39,251 nt of DNA, taken from assembly GCA_036505615.1 (NCBI GenBank), contig DASXTB010000003.1, positions 1 to 39,251 of the forward strand, given 5' to 3'. The position numbers and the translations under genes were made by a program. Below, piece by piece: positions 17,088 through 24,769 of the stretch (position 1 is the first letter of the stretch; each line of letters begins with the position of its first letter). Below the pieces are notes generated by a model. It saw only the letters and a list, made by a program, of their open reading frames with translations. It had not been told where the DNA came from and ran no database searches. The stretch comes from DASXTB01 sp036505615 (lineage in GTDB: Bacteria; Acidobacteriota; UBA6911; JACQSX01).

Positions 17088-17666
17088 ATGAAATTCGTAA
17101 AAGCTCTTCTAATAGTGCTTCTGCTTGTTGTCCTGGGGGGCGTCGCTTATCTACTCGCTCAGTTTCGCAGCCACGGCTTCAGTGCCAGCGCGAAGCCTTC
17201 GCGCCTTGAGGAGGTGCTGGCTCGCAATGCGCGAAAAATCGCAACCCCAGCCGGCGCCCGAGAGATGAAGAATCCTCATCCAGTGACGGAAGCAAGCATG
17301 GCGGAAGCCCGAGAACACTTTGTTGAACACTGCTCGGTCTGCCATGGAGTCGACGGACGCGGCGCTACTCCTATCGGCCGTAACCTTTACCCGAAGGCTC
17401 CTGACATGACTGACTCCCAAACCCAGAACCTGAGCGACGGCGAGCTTTTTTACATTATTTCCAACGGAGTTCGATTTACTGGAATGCCGGCTTGGGGTTC
17501 GGAGGATAGCCCTGAGTCTATCTGGGAGCTCGTCGCATTTCTTCGCCACCTTCCTCAACTTTCGCCGGAGGAATTGAAACAGCTTAAGGCACTGGGCAGC
17601 CACGTGGGGGCGGCGCATCACGAGGAAGGGTCAGAGAGTCATTCTCACCAGGAGACGCGAAAGTAG
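17088..17666 (+). CDS. Membrane-anchored monoheme cytochrome c
   Basis: 192 residues, ATG at 17088 after GGAGGGGG. Residues 5-24 are an uncleaved hydrophobic anchor (KALLIVLLLVVLGGVAYLLA). The heme attachment motif is CSVCH at 82-86; the distal methionine is probably Met133 in FTGMPAWG, which is standard for small class I cytochromes of the cytochrome-c-oxidase/CBB3-like fold. A His-rich, acidic tail (HVGAAHHEEGSESHSHQE) closes the protein and may bind metals. It would carry electrons in the periplasm. No oxidase or dehydrogenase gene is nearby to say for whom. Confidence 0.9.
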   Translation: MKFVKALLIVLLLVVLGGVAYLLAQFRSHGFSASAKPSRLEEVLARNARKIATPAGAREMKNPHPVTEASMAEAREHFVEHCSVCHGVDGRGATPIGRNLYPKAPDMTDSQTQNLSDGELFYIISNGVRFTGMPAWGSEDSPESIWELVAFLRHLPQLSPEELKQLKALGSHVGAAHHEEGSESHSHQETRK

Positions 17667-17751
17667 ACTAAAAGCGGACACCTCCAGGCCGGGGAATTCC
17701 GTAGGGGCGCACGGTCGTACACCCCTACTCCGAATTGGCGTGGCAAAAACG

Positions 17752-18132
17752 TCAAGCCTTCTTCTTTTTTGGAGTCTTGGCGCCCTTGGCAGCGGGCATC
17801 TTTATGTCGGCCACTTTGATGCTCTTACCATCGGCAGCCATCTCACCGGTCAGCTTCACCGTATGGCCGGCGTGCTCTTCCAAACTGGCAAAATCCTGAT
17901 TTTCGATGTTGTAAACCTTGCCTCTGCTGACGAAGACATACTTGGCGCCCTTCTTTATGCAAGCCAGCGTGCAGTCGCGGTCGCTCATCTTCTTGGCGCC
18001 GTGTTCGCCGGACATGTGCTTGGCGCCGCACATACTGTCGCTAATCTTGCCCGTCCAGGTTTTCTCCGCTGCCAAAGCGGTCAGACTGCTAAGCGCAAAA
18101 ATCAACCCCACCAATAGACACAACTTTCTCAT
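17752..18132 (-). CDS. Small exported Cys-containing protein (DUF5818-like)
   Basis: 126 residues, ATG at 18132 with AAGGAG upstream. Signal peptide RKLCLLVGLIFALSSLTALA, then a compact domain: KTWTGKISDSMCGAKHM, a conserved DRDCTLACIKKGAKYVFV block, GKVYNIENQDFASLEEHAGHTVKLTGEM, and a Lys-rich end. The Cys/His pattern (MCGxKH, DCTxxC) recurs in acidobacterial exported proteins sometimes annotated DUF5818; I give that name from memory and cannot verify it. Disulfide or metal binding is plausible. It converges on the cytochrome c gene with an 85-base gap. Confidence 0.7.
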   Translation of the reverse strand: MRKLCLLVGLIFALSSLTALAAEKTWTGKISDSMCGAKHMSGEHGAKKMSDRDCTLACIKKGAKYVFVSRGKVYNIENQDFASLEEHAGHTVKLTGEMAADGKSIKVADIKMPAAKGAKTPKKKKA

Positions 18133-18370
18133 AGGCTATTTCTCCTTCTAATCTGTAATTGATTCGACGTCCACTAGGACATCTCCGCTTCTAATTAAAG
18201 CACCGAAGAGACGCGGCGCAAGCCTCATGCCTGGACTCCCTTTGGCGCACACCCAGTTCACAAGTTGGTCAACTTTTAATCATCCCGATCAATCCCGCCG
18301 GCGACCGCCACTGCATGCACCCACAGAGCCGCGACCGGAAGGGCGCGGCGCGGCAATCTAAGTTATCCGC

Positions 18371-18403
18371 AGTGAGACGGCCCCCAGGCCGTCTCTCCGC
18401 TCC
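18371..18403. repeat. Dispersed GAGACGGCC palindrome
   Basis: GAGACGGCCCCCAGGCCGTCTC followed by TCCGCTCCCAAAA repeats the hairpin seen twice within 955-1255 and again near 11832. It sits in the gene-poor gap 18133-18906, whose only other content is the ankyrin relic at 18509-18792 and no other visible feature. Confidence 0.7.
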
Positions 18404-18508
18404 CAAAACACGATAACCGAAAATATCTAGCCAGCTTGAGCACAAGGGGATTTGCAGAAGCCGGGGTCGGCGGAAGAGTTACTGGGCTAATCCAGACTTG
18501 GCGCTCAT

Positions 18509-18792
18509 TTACTCGGCGGCGTCATCGAGCCGACGTTTGTGGGCACACTCCGCCGCGGTCATTCCCTGCTGATTGCGGATGGTCGGGTCGCGGCCCCGTG
18601 AGCGAGCAGCAGCTTCACGATCTCGATCGCGCGAGCTTCGTTGTCGGGCAGCCACATGAGCGGCGTCTTGCTGCACGGATGAGGAGATCGCGGGACGGGA
18701 TTTTCTGTGGTCAATACCGATCGCTTCCCTGCGAGCTTCTCTATCAGCTTCCTGGATAGCAACGGCAACTCGGTGTCAATTCCCTTGCGCAT
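18509..18792 (-). pseudogene. Frameshifted ankyrin-repeat protein relic
   Basis: In one minus-strand frame the sequence gives KTPLMWLPDNEARAIEIVKLLLAHGA, a typical ankyrin repeat. In the next frame, immediately after, it continues RDPTIRNQQGMTAAECAHKR to a stop at 18509-18511, which is the following ankyrin loop and helix. A frameshift near 18597-18602, in a GC run, separates the two. Upstream the same frame runs from a stop at about 18840, without a clear start. It is a decayed fragment, or a sequencing error in a short ankyrin gene. Confidence 0.55.
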
Positions 18793-18906
18793 GGCCTGGG
18801 CACTGTCGGAACGCTCTCCGACACGGTCGATCAGCGCTTAACCCCAGCTTCCGTTTTGGAACAATTGACGGGATATTGGCCGCCTGTTCCGACGGTCTCT
18901 TTCACG

Positions 18907-19920
18907 TCAGGCACTGCCACTCACTATGTTTGGCGTTAAGTGAGGCGTATACCAAGCCATTTCCGGACCATCCACTGTATAATTTCCGTCTTGAGAAATG
19001 TTGTAGGGTGGAAGGTTCCAAGTCGTCCAGCCGAGCCAGACATCATTGTTGTTATTGAGGTACGTTAGCAGGTTGCCTAGAGCAGGTGCGCCGTTTGCAG
19101 CTCCATTTGCAATACCCATCTCTGACAGAAATAGCCGTTTTCCATTGGTTATTGCCCAATCAGTAACCGGGGTAAGCAAATCGACATATGATGTCGCTGA
19201 GCCCGGAGAGTCTTGGTACGCATGCATATCAAAGGCGTAGTTTTCGGCGCTGTCACTTATACCAAGAGCTGCAACACTGTCCAGAGAGCCCCCATTAGGA
19301 GCATAAGTGTCCCAGTGATCGACATCAGAACCTCGGCTATTAGGAACCAAGATTAGTTGCTGAGCTCCCGTAGCTCGGATGGCATCGATTATTGTTTGGA
19401 TGCTTGAAAACCAGATATCGGAGGTCATAGGAAAATCGTGCGGTTCATTCATTATATTAAAAATTACCTTCGACTTTCCCAGAAACATCGTGGCTATTTT
19501 GGACCAGACATCCGCCAAATGAGTCGAGGCCAATGATCCATCGCCAAGAATCTGTTGTGTGTAGCTAGCTACTTGGACGCCCGCACTATTGAAAGCTCCT
19601 GTTGCATATCGGTTGTAGTTGTGCAGATCGATGATCACGACCCAGCCGGCTGCATTAGCTTGATTAGTGAACGACCGAACTCGCCTCTTATAGGCCGCGT
19701 CCAGACGCCCATTCAAACGATGCTGCAGGCGTTCCCAGGAAATCGGTAGACGCATGGCGTTGAAGCCTTTATTGCCGTAGAAGGTTAGTTCTGAAGCTAA
19801 TTCGGTTTTGGTGGGGAAGGTATAGTATGTCTGCCCTGTCCAACCATCCCAATCATCTCCATATTCCGCACCGGCTCTATTCACTCCACGATATTTGACG
19901 CCAGTTGGGTAAGCACCCAT
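18907..19920 (-). CDS. GH5-family cellulase-like glycoside hydrolase without signal peptide
   Basis: 337 residues from the ATG at 19920, chosen because AGGAGG lies five bases upstream; a TTG five codons earlier overlaps that site. It covers one complete GH5 (beta/alpha)8 barrel: GVNRAGAEYGDDW, MRLPISWERLQ (Arg57), DLHNYNRY (His100, Asn101), the acid/base Glu159 in NIMNEPHD, HAYQD, and the nucleophile Glu267 in FLSEMGI. It looks closest to endo-beta-1,4-glucanase subfamilies such as GH5_5, but linkage preference is not proven. There is no signal peptide and no carbohydrate-binding module. It starts 36 bases after the DUF4157 gene stop, same strand, so it is probably co-transcribed with the injection-system cargo. 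The gene is visibly more AT-rich than the cargo genes upstream, which suggests transfer. Confidence 0.88.
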   Translation of the reverse strand: MGAYPTGVKYRGVNRAGAEYGDDWDGWTGQTYYTFPTKTELASELTFYGNKGFNAMRLPISWERLQHRLNGRLDAAYKRRVRSFTNQANAAGWVVIIDLHNYNRYATGAFNSAGVQVASYTQQILGDGSLASTHLADVWSKIATMFLGKSKVIFNIMNEPHDFPMTSDIWFSSIQTIIDAIRATGAQQLILVPNSRGSDVDHWDTYAPNGGSLDSVAALGISDSAENYAFDMHAYQDSPGSATSYVDLLTPVTDWAITNGKRLFLSEMGIANGAANGAPALGNLLTYLNNNNDVWLGWTTWNLPPYNISQDGNYTVDGPEMAWYTPHLTPNIVSGSA

Positions 19921-19956
19921 CTCGTCCTCCTGCAATTGCGATTTCGCCCCGACACT

Positions 19957-21174
19957 CTATTTACACTCTTTTGGACCGCAAAACAGCAGTCCCAGCGTTC
20001 CCATGGTTGTCCAGTCAGGCCCGAAAGTTCCAGCCACGGGTGGAGACATGTCATAACCCGGAACGAAAGCCGGCGGGTCGAAATTTACTCCGCAGGCGCG
20101 TGCCGTTGCACCCGTGAAAGTATTGCTATTAGCTCCTAGTGGACAGTAGTACCCGACGGGATAGGTGGAGAAGGTGCTTTTGACGCAGGCGAGATTCAAT
20201 TGCGTCTTAGCACAGCTAGAAGGTCGAAGGAGATCAGTTCGGTCGAGGGAGCCGAGTACAGGAACACCCTGGGCGCACCCAGATCCACTTGTGTCCTTTT
20301 TGACAATTTTGGGGAAGAGGCTAAAGGTCTCATGGTCTTCCTGTGGCTCAGGACCACCCACTCGAAACCAGGAATGGTTCGCAATCGGCGCAGCCTCTGT
20401 CGGCGACCAGCAGATGTACACCGGGGGGCCCGTTTGAGGAGGCGGGAGCGATGGCGGCGTGACAGGGGGAACAGGCGCTGGAGGGAACTGCTGGGGAGCC
20501 TCCTGCAATTGCACTTGATCGACATTTTTTCCGTTGGAGCCTTGCTGAAGAACATGAACCAGTTCGTGAGCCAGAAGTCGTTTTCCCTGTGATGTGGTTA
20601 GTTGGTCCTGACCTGGACCCAATATCACATGCTGACCTATCGTATATGCCTTTGCGTGGATAGATCGTGCCGATTCTGTCGCCCGGCTGTCGGTGTGCAC
20701 GCGAATGTGGGTAAGATCAACGCCCAGCCGTGGTTCGAAGAAGGAGCGTGTAGCTGGGTCGAGTTGCTGGCCGGAGCCGAGGCTTTCGACAAAACGATCG
20801 GGAACCGACGTTCTTATCGGATTGGCGCTAGCCTCCGGTTTGCCCTGTGCCGTTTTGTCCGCCTCACACTTTGGACACGGCGTCGCGCCCGTTTCGCAGG
20901 CCGCACAAGTCCGCTGAAGGCCTGGTTCAGGCATGCCCATGACCTGATCAGCGACACGATCGGCTTCCTGCTCGTACGGATCGCCCGCCTGGCTGATCGC
21001 AAGCTTCGCCCTTAATGCGCCAGACCGAAACAGCCGCTGTGTCGCTAGGTTTCCTGCAGCTTGGTTAGCGACGGGTATTTCGAAAAAGGGGTTGTGATCC
21101 TTACTTGATGACCTACGGTGGGCTCTACTGTGACACTCGGCAGCTTTTTCTAAAGTTTGAAAGCAACCATTCAT
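19957..21174 (-). CDS. DUF4157 (eCIS core domain) cargo protein, Cys-rich C-terminus
   Basis: 405 residues. Layout: a short leader; the conserved KLAISQAGDPYEQEADRVAD segment at ~57-76; a CxxC...CxxC zinc-knuckle-like pair (CAAC, CPKC) at ~90-103; the DUF4157 domain at ~141-212 with FFEPRLGVDLTHIRVHTDS and the zincin-like HELVH at 203-207; a Pro-rich hinge ~225-250; and a unique C-terminus of ~155 residues with eight Cys and HSWFRVGG, PVGYYCPLGANSNTF, ARACG. DUF4157 marks proteins loaded into extracellular contractile injection systems, with the C-terminus as payload. The payload family is not recognised; GANSNTF followed by a Cys faintly recalls papain/NlpC-type folds. The start at 21174 lacks a clear ribosome site. 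Confidence 0.85.
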   Translation of the reverse strand: MNGCFQTLEKAAECHSRAHRRSSSKDHNPFFEIPVANQAAGNLATQRLFRSGALRAKLAISQAGDPYEQEADRVADQVMGMPEPGLQRTCAACETGATPCPKCEADKTAQGKPEASANPIRTSVPDRFVESLGSGQQLDPATRSFFEPRLGVDLTHIRVHTDSRATESARSIHAKAYTIGQHVILGPGQDQLTTSQGKRLLAHELVHVLQQGSNGKNVDQVQLQEAPQQFPPAPVPPVTPPSLPPPQTGPPVYICWSPTEAAPIANHSWFRVGGPEPQEDHETFSLFPKIVKKDTSGSGCAQGVPVLGSLDRTDLLRPSSCAKTQLNLACVKSTFSTYPVGYYCPLGANSNTFTGATARACGVNFDPPAFVPGYDMSPPVAGTFGPDWTTMGTLGLLFCGPKECK

Positions 21175-21271
21175 GGTTCGTTCAAACTAGTATAGATATT
21201 AGTTTCTTAGCAATAGTAATCTCTGAACTCAATGACGGGGAGCAAGTTCCCGGTAACTCGCTTCAGTTGTC

Positions 21272-21355
21272 GGGGGCAGTCACCACAATCCCCGAATTGA
21301 TCGAGGATAAAAATGCGACTTAGGATTGAATTTGGGAATTGTGGTGACTGTCCCC
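21272..21355. repeat. Inverted repeat between cargo genes
   Basis: GGGGGCAGTCACCACAATCC at 21272 is mirrored by TTGTGGTGACTGTCCCC ending at 21355, about 26-base imperfect arms around a ~30-base AT-rich centre. It lies in the gene-free space 21175-21407 between two DUF4157 genes on the minus strand. Palindromes with GTGACTGTCCCC ends are often linked to Y1/IS200-type transposases; that is recall, not tested here. It could also act as a transcription end or a boundary where cargo genes recombine. Confidence 0.55.
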
Positions 21356-21407
21356 TTTACTTCCCGAGAAATGACAGAAAGCTGCGCGATTTACGTTGAG
21401 CCTCAGG

Positions 21408-23768
21408 TCACGGCAATATGTCACGGATGACAAACCAGGTTCCGACCGGAACGTCTATAATCCTAAATGGGCCTTTGACTGGACCATGCCAGTTCACATG
21501 TTGATTCACATTTTGCGTGAAGCCGGCCTCACTATTCCTCCCGGAATCGAGCGGCCACAGGTTTGCGAAGTCATCACTGCCGCCGAACGCGATGTCTTGC
21601 ACGTGGTCGATATCTGCGCCCTCGAGATTGATTTTGTGAGCCTCGAGATGCTCTCTGAATTCCTTGGCACCATCTTTTCGGTGTTCCTGGCCTGTCTTCT
21701 TGACCTTCTTCCCCACCCGAGGCAAGTATTTGGCGTCGATCCCGGCCTCGAAGTCATCGGGCGGGTACCAGGTGTGGGGAAAAACATGAATGGTCTGGCG
21801 GCCGGGACGATCGGGCCGAGCCCGATGCAGTGCCCTCACATAGAAATCAAGCGGCTTGAACCACGTCATGGGAACCGGGTCGTCCTCGGTTCCTGTGTGG
21901 GGCAGATTGTCGAGCGACGGTTTCTTACCTCCAGCTGCCTTGCCGAGATTGCCCTTAAGCGCATTGACAAGCACCTTGCTTCCGCCTCCTCCGCCGTCAC
22001 CTTTGATTTGCTTGGCAGTCACGGCGAGTTTAGACGCCTTGAGGAATTTCAACTCGGTCGACGCGCTAATTTCCCCCCCGAGCTTCTCGGCGATGGGAAA
22101 GACATCGGTCTCGACGATATCGATCGTCAGGAGCCCTGGGTCCTCCTCGGCCCCCTCGCTTTCCGAGCCCTTGAGGATACTCAAGATAGTCGCGCCGAGG
22201 CGCAGTTGCCCGAAGGCATCCAGGGTAAAGCTCAGACCGCCCGTGACCTTTAAGGTGAACTCGCTGCGTGTCAGCCGACCATCGCGGAAACGGAGATCGA
22301 TGGCGCTCCCGACAAAACTCAAGAATGGTGCGACATCCAGTGTCAGCTGTGTCTGCAGAGTGGCGTTGACATCCACGACCTTGCTGATAAGCGGTACGCT
22401 GAGCCTGACCCGCAAGAAGGGTGTGTAGACCAACGGGAAGTGGCCCACGAGGGCGCCTGAGGTAAGCGTGGCGCTCAGTGCCTGCTCACCCACGAAAACT
22501 CCGGCCACCGCCTCGCCGAGACGACCGCCGATCTCACCTCCGCGCTTCGCACCGGCGATCGGATCGCCAACGAACCCTCCGAGTAAGCCACCGACGATCC
22601 CGCCGATGGCGGCGCCCTCTATACCAAGGCCCTTTGTCACGGTCTCCTTAGTGCTCCTCTTCGCCGCGATCAGGGACGCTGCAATATGCACGATCACAGC
22701 AGTGAGCTCCAGAGATGGATTCAGGAGATGTACTGGATTATGCGATCCGACCTCAACCTCAGCGGTGATTCCGCTCTCGCCCAAGGGAATAGGCTCCGTC
22801 GTCAGCGTCCCCTTTCCAATAGCGAACTCGCGCAGGTCGGGAAGCTCCAGCGGCACAGACATTCCGGGTGTAAGCGTGATCCACGCATCGCCCCGCAGGG
22901 GCAGTTCGGCTGGGTCGGCCTCACTCTTCGACGCGCCCGGAGCGGGGGCCGGGGGACTTGGACTCGTCGCTCCTGAGGCTGGGGATGGGGCGGCACTCGG
23001 CGGCGGGGCAGGGGCCGCCTGGCGCTGCACCACCGGCATACTCATGGCTGGCGATTCTGGGAAGGCCACGTGATCCTCGGACATCCGACGCGCGATGTTA
23101 CCGCTGGCTGCACCCTGCTGAATCGTGTGCGTCAACTCGTGCGCGAGCAATTGCTTTCCTGCGCTCGACTCAAGATCGTTCTTGCCCTCGCCCAGAAAAA
23201 TATCTCGCCCATGGGTGAACGCGTGCGCGCCAAGGGCGCGGTTCAACTGCGCGGCCTCGCTGCCAGTATGCAGCCGTACTCCACTAAAATCCGCCCCAAA
23301 GCGCGGCTCGAAAGATTCCCGAACCGAGGGCGGCAGAGGCTGGCTGCCGCCGCTTAGAGAGGCAAGCGAGGATTCAACTTGGGGCGTGATGTGAGGCCAA
23401 TGGCCGGGCAATTCCTTGGCTTGAATCTTCTGCTCTTCATCGCATTTGGGGCAAGTTCCGCCTGCGGCGCAGGCGTCACATTTGCGCTGGATCGATGGAA
23501 CAGATACGGAAGACATTACCTGTTCCGCCACGCGATCCGCTTCTTGCTCATACGGATCGTTGGGCTGGCTGATGGAAAGCTTGCCCTGAATTAATCCAGA
23601 ATCGAGCAAGCGCTGAAGGGCGAGATTTCCGGCGCCTTGTTGAATGTCGGCAAGTCCCAACCCGTTCTGCGGAACATACGATGCCGGAGGCCGTGAGGAC
23701 CCTCGAGCATGCGCCGGCGCATCCTGCGCTTTGCCGGCTGTGTCGACCGATTTGGCTGCGCTTCTCAC
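21408..23768 (-). CDS. DUF4157 cargo protein with C-terminal HNH-like nuclease domain
   Basis: About 786 residues. GTG at 23768 is chosen because VRSAAKSVD aligns exactly with the start MNVQAKAID of the paralogue at 24770, AGGA lies eight bases upstream, and it follows the previous stop by 13 bases; a TTG at 23798 would overlap that gene. Order: KLSISQPNDPYEQEADRVAE; CDAC...CPKC knuckle; DUF4157 with HELTH at ~210-214; Pro/Ala linker; a long middle part (~270-640) with a Gly-rich hydrophobic segment (GLGIEGAAIGGIVGGLLGGF) and beta-strand-rich sequence; and a C-terminal DIDHVQDIAFGGSDD with NLWPLDSGRN from residue ~719. The last matches HNH/colicin-like nuclease toxins (H of DHV, N of ANLW, and the following residues). 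The payload probably cuts nucleic acid in target cells. Second of three such cargo genes. Confidence 0.85.
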   Translation of the reverse strand: MRSAAKSVDTAGKAQDAPAHARGSSRPPASYVPQNGLGLADIQQGAGNLALQRLLDSGLIQGKLSISQPNDPYEQEADRVAEQVMSSVSVPSIQRKCDACAAGGTCPKCDEEQKIQAKELPGHWPHITPQVESSLASLSGGSQPLPPSVRESFEPRFGADFSGVRLHTGSEAAQLNRALGAHAFTHGRDIFLGEGKNDLESSAGKQLLAHELTHTIQQGAASGNIARRMSEDHVAFPESPAMSMPVVQRQAAPAPPPSAAPSPASGATSPSPPAPAPGASKSEADPAELPLRGDAWITLTPGMSVPLELPDLREFAIGKGTLTTEPIPLGESGITAEVEVGSHNPVHLLNPSLELTAVIVHIAASLIAAKRSTKETVTKGLGIEGAAIGGIVGGLLGGFVGDPIAGAKRGGEIGGRLGEAVAGVFVGEQALSATLTSGALVGHFPLVYTPFLRVRLSVPLISKVVDVNATLQTQLTLDVAPFLSFVGSAIDLRFRDGRLTRSEFTLKVTGGLSFTLDAFGQLRLGATILSILKGSESEGAEEDPGLLTIDIVETDVFPIAEKLGGEISASTELKFLKASKLAVTAKQIKGDGGGGGSKVLVNALKGNLGKAAGGKKPSLDNLPHTGTEDDPVPMTWFKPLDFYVRALHRARPDRPGRQTIHVFPHTWYPPDDFEAGIDAKYLPRVGKKVKKTGQEHRKDGAKEFREHLEAHKINLEGADIDHVQDIAFGGSDDFANLWPLDSGRNSEAGFTQNVNQHVNWHGPVKGPFRIIDVPVGTWFVIRDILP

Positions 23769-23781
23769 CTGAGGAATCCTG

Positions 23782-24554
23782 TCAACTTCCCTCAACAATC
23801 AATGCGTGATACTGCTTGAAATCGATCGGTGAAGGAATCCGTCCCTGCTTCATCATCTGCCGCGCCATGGCTCTTACTAGCTGCTTCATCGTGATGACCT
23901 TTCCATCCTGTGCCGCGAGGAAGGCGGCATCCAGCGCAACATTGCGGATGTCGCCCCCGGCTAGGGAGAACTGCTGGGCGAGGAATGGGAAGTCAATGTC
24001 TTTGGCCAGCGGCACCTCGGGCGGGAACATGCCGCGCCATAGTCTTTCGCGATGGCTCTCGTCGGGAAGGGGGAACTCCACGACGTAGTGCATGCGCCGT
24101 GAAAAGGCTTCGTCGATGTTCTTGCTCAAGTTGCTCGCGAGGATCACCACGCCTTCGTAGTCTTCAACTTTCTGAAGCAGGTACGCGACTTCGATGTTCG
24201 CATACCGGTCATGCGCGTCCTTGGTCTCCGAACGCTTGCCGAAGAGCGCGTCGGCTTCGTCGAAAAAAAGAATCGCGTTGCTGCAGTCCGCCGCCCGAAA
24301 GATCCGATCGAGATTCTTTTCCGTCTCGCCGATGTATTTGCTTACGACGGCGGAAAGGTCGATCTTATAGAGATCAAGCCCGAGTTCGCGCGCCATAACC
24401 CCGGCCGTCATCGTCTTCCCGGTTCCTGAGGCTCCGGCGAAGAGCGCTTTGAGTCCTTTGCCATAGGCAATGCGCCGCTCGAACCCCACTCTCCGTAAAC
24501 AATGTGCCGGTGCTTGATCGCGGCAGTGATCTCTTTCACTCGCTGCAACGTCAT
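23782..24554 (-). pseudogene. Truncated, frameshifted duplicate of the eCIS AAA+ ATPase
   Basis: It matches only the last ~255 residues of the ATPase encoded at 26931-29087, at a constant distance of 3149 bases. A start-like ATG at 24552-24554 opens MTLQRVKEITAAIK, but one C is missing from a C-run (four at 24484-24487, five at 27633-27637), so the frame breaks before Walker A. The remaining part, GFERRIAYGKG onward, keeps Walker A (GASGTGKT), Walker B (FFDEAD) and the C-terminus intact. The single-base loss is in a homopolymer, so a sequencing error is possible; then it would be a one-domain ATPase of ~257 residues. It lies 13 bases upstream of the HNH cargo gene, mirroring the ATPase-cargo junction at 26920-26933. 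Confidence 0.75.
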
Positions 24555-24769
24555 AATTCAAGACCCGACCCTATTCTCCCCTGGCTCCCCGCCCGTCAAT
24601 GATGATTTTCCTTATCGGGGGATTCAGTCATCTGCATAAATCCTAGAGTAGACCCGGCTTTGCGCCAAAAGTCGGCCATGATTCACGTCAGACGCTCCAC
24701 CCGGTGGGTCCGACGCTGGGCGCGGCGACCAAACGCATTGCGTCGCTCTCGGTTCATGTCCCAGTTCTT

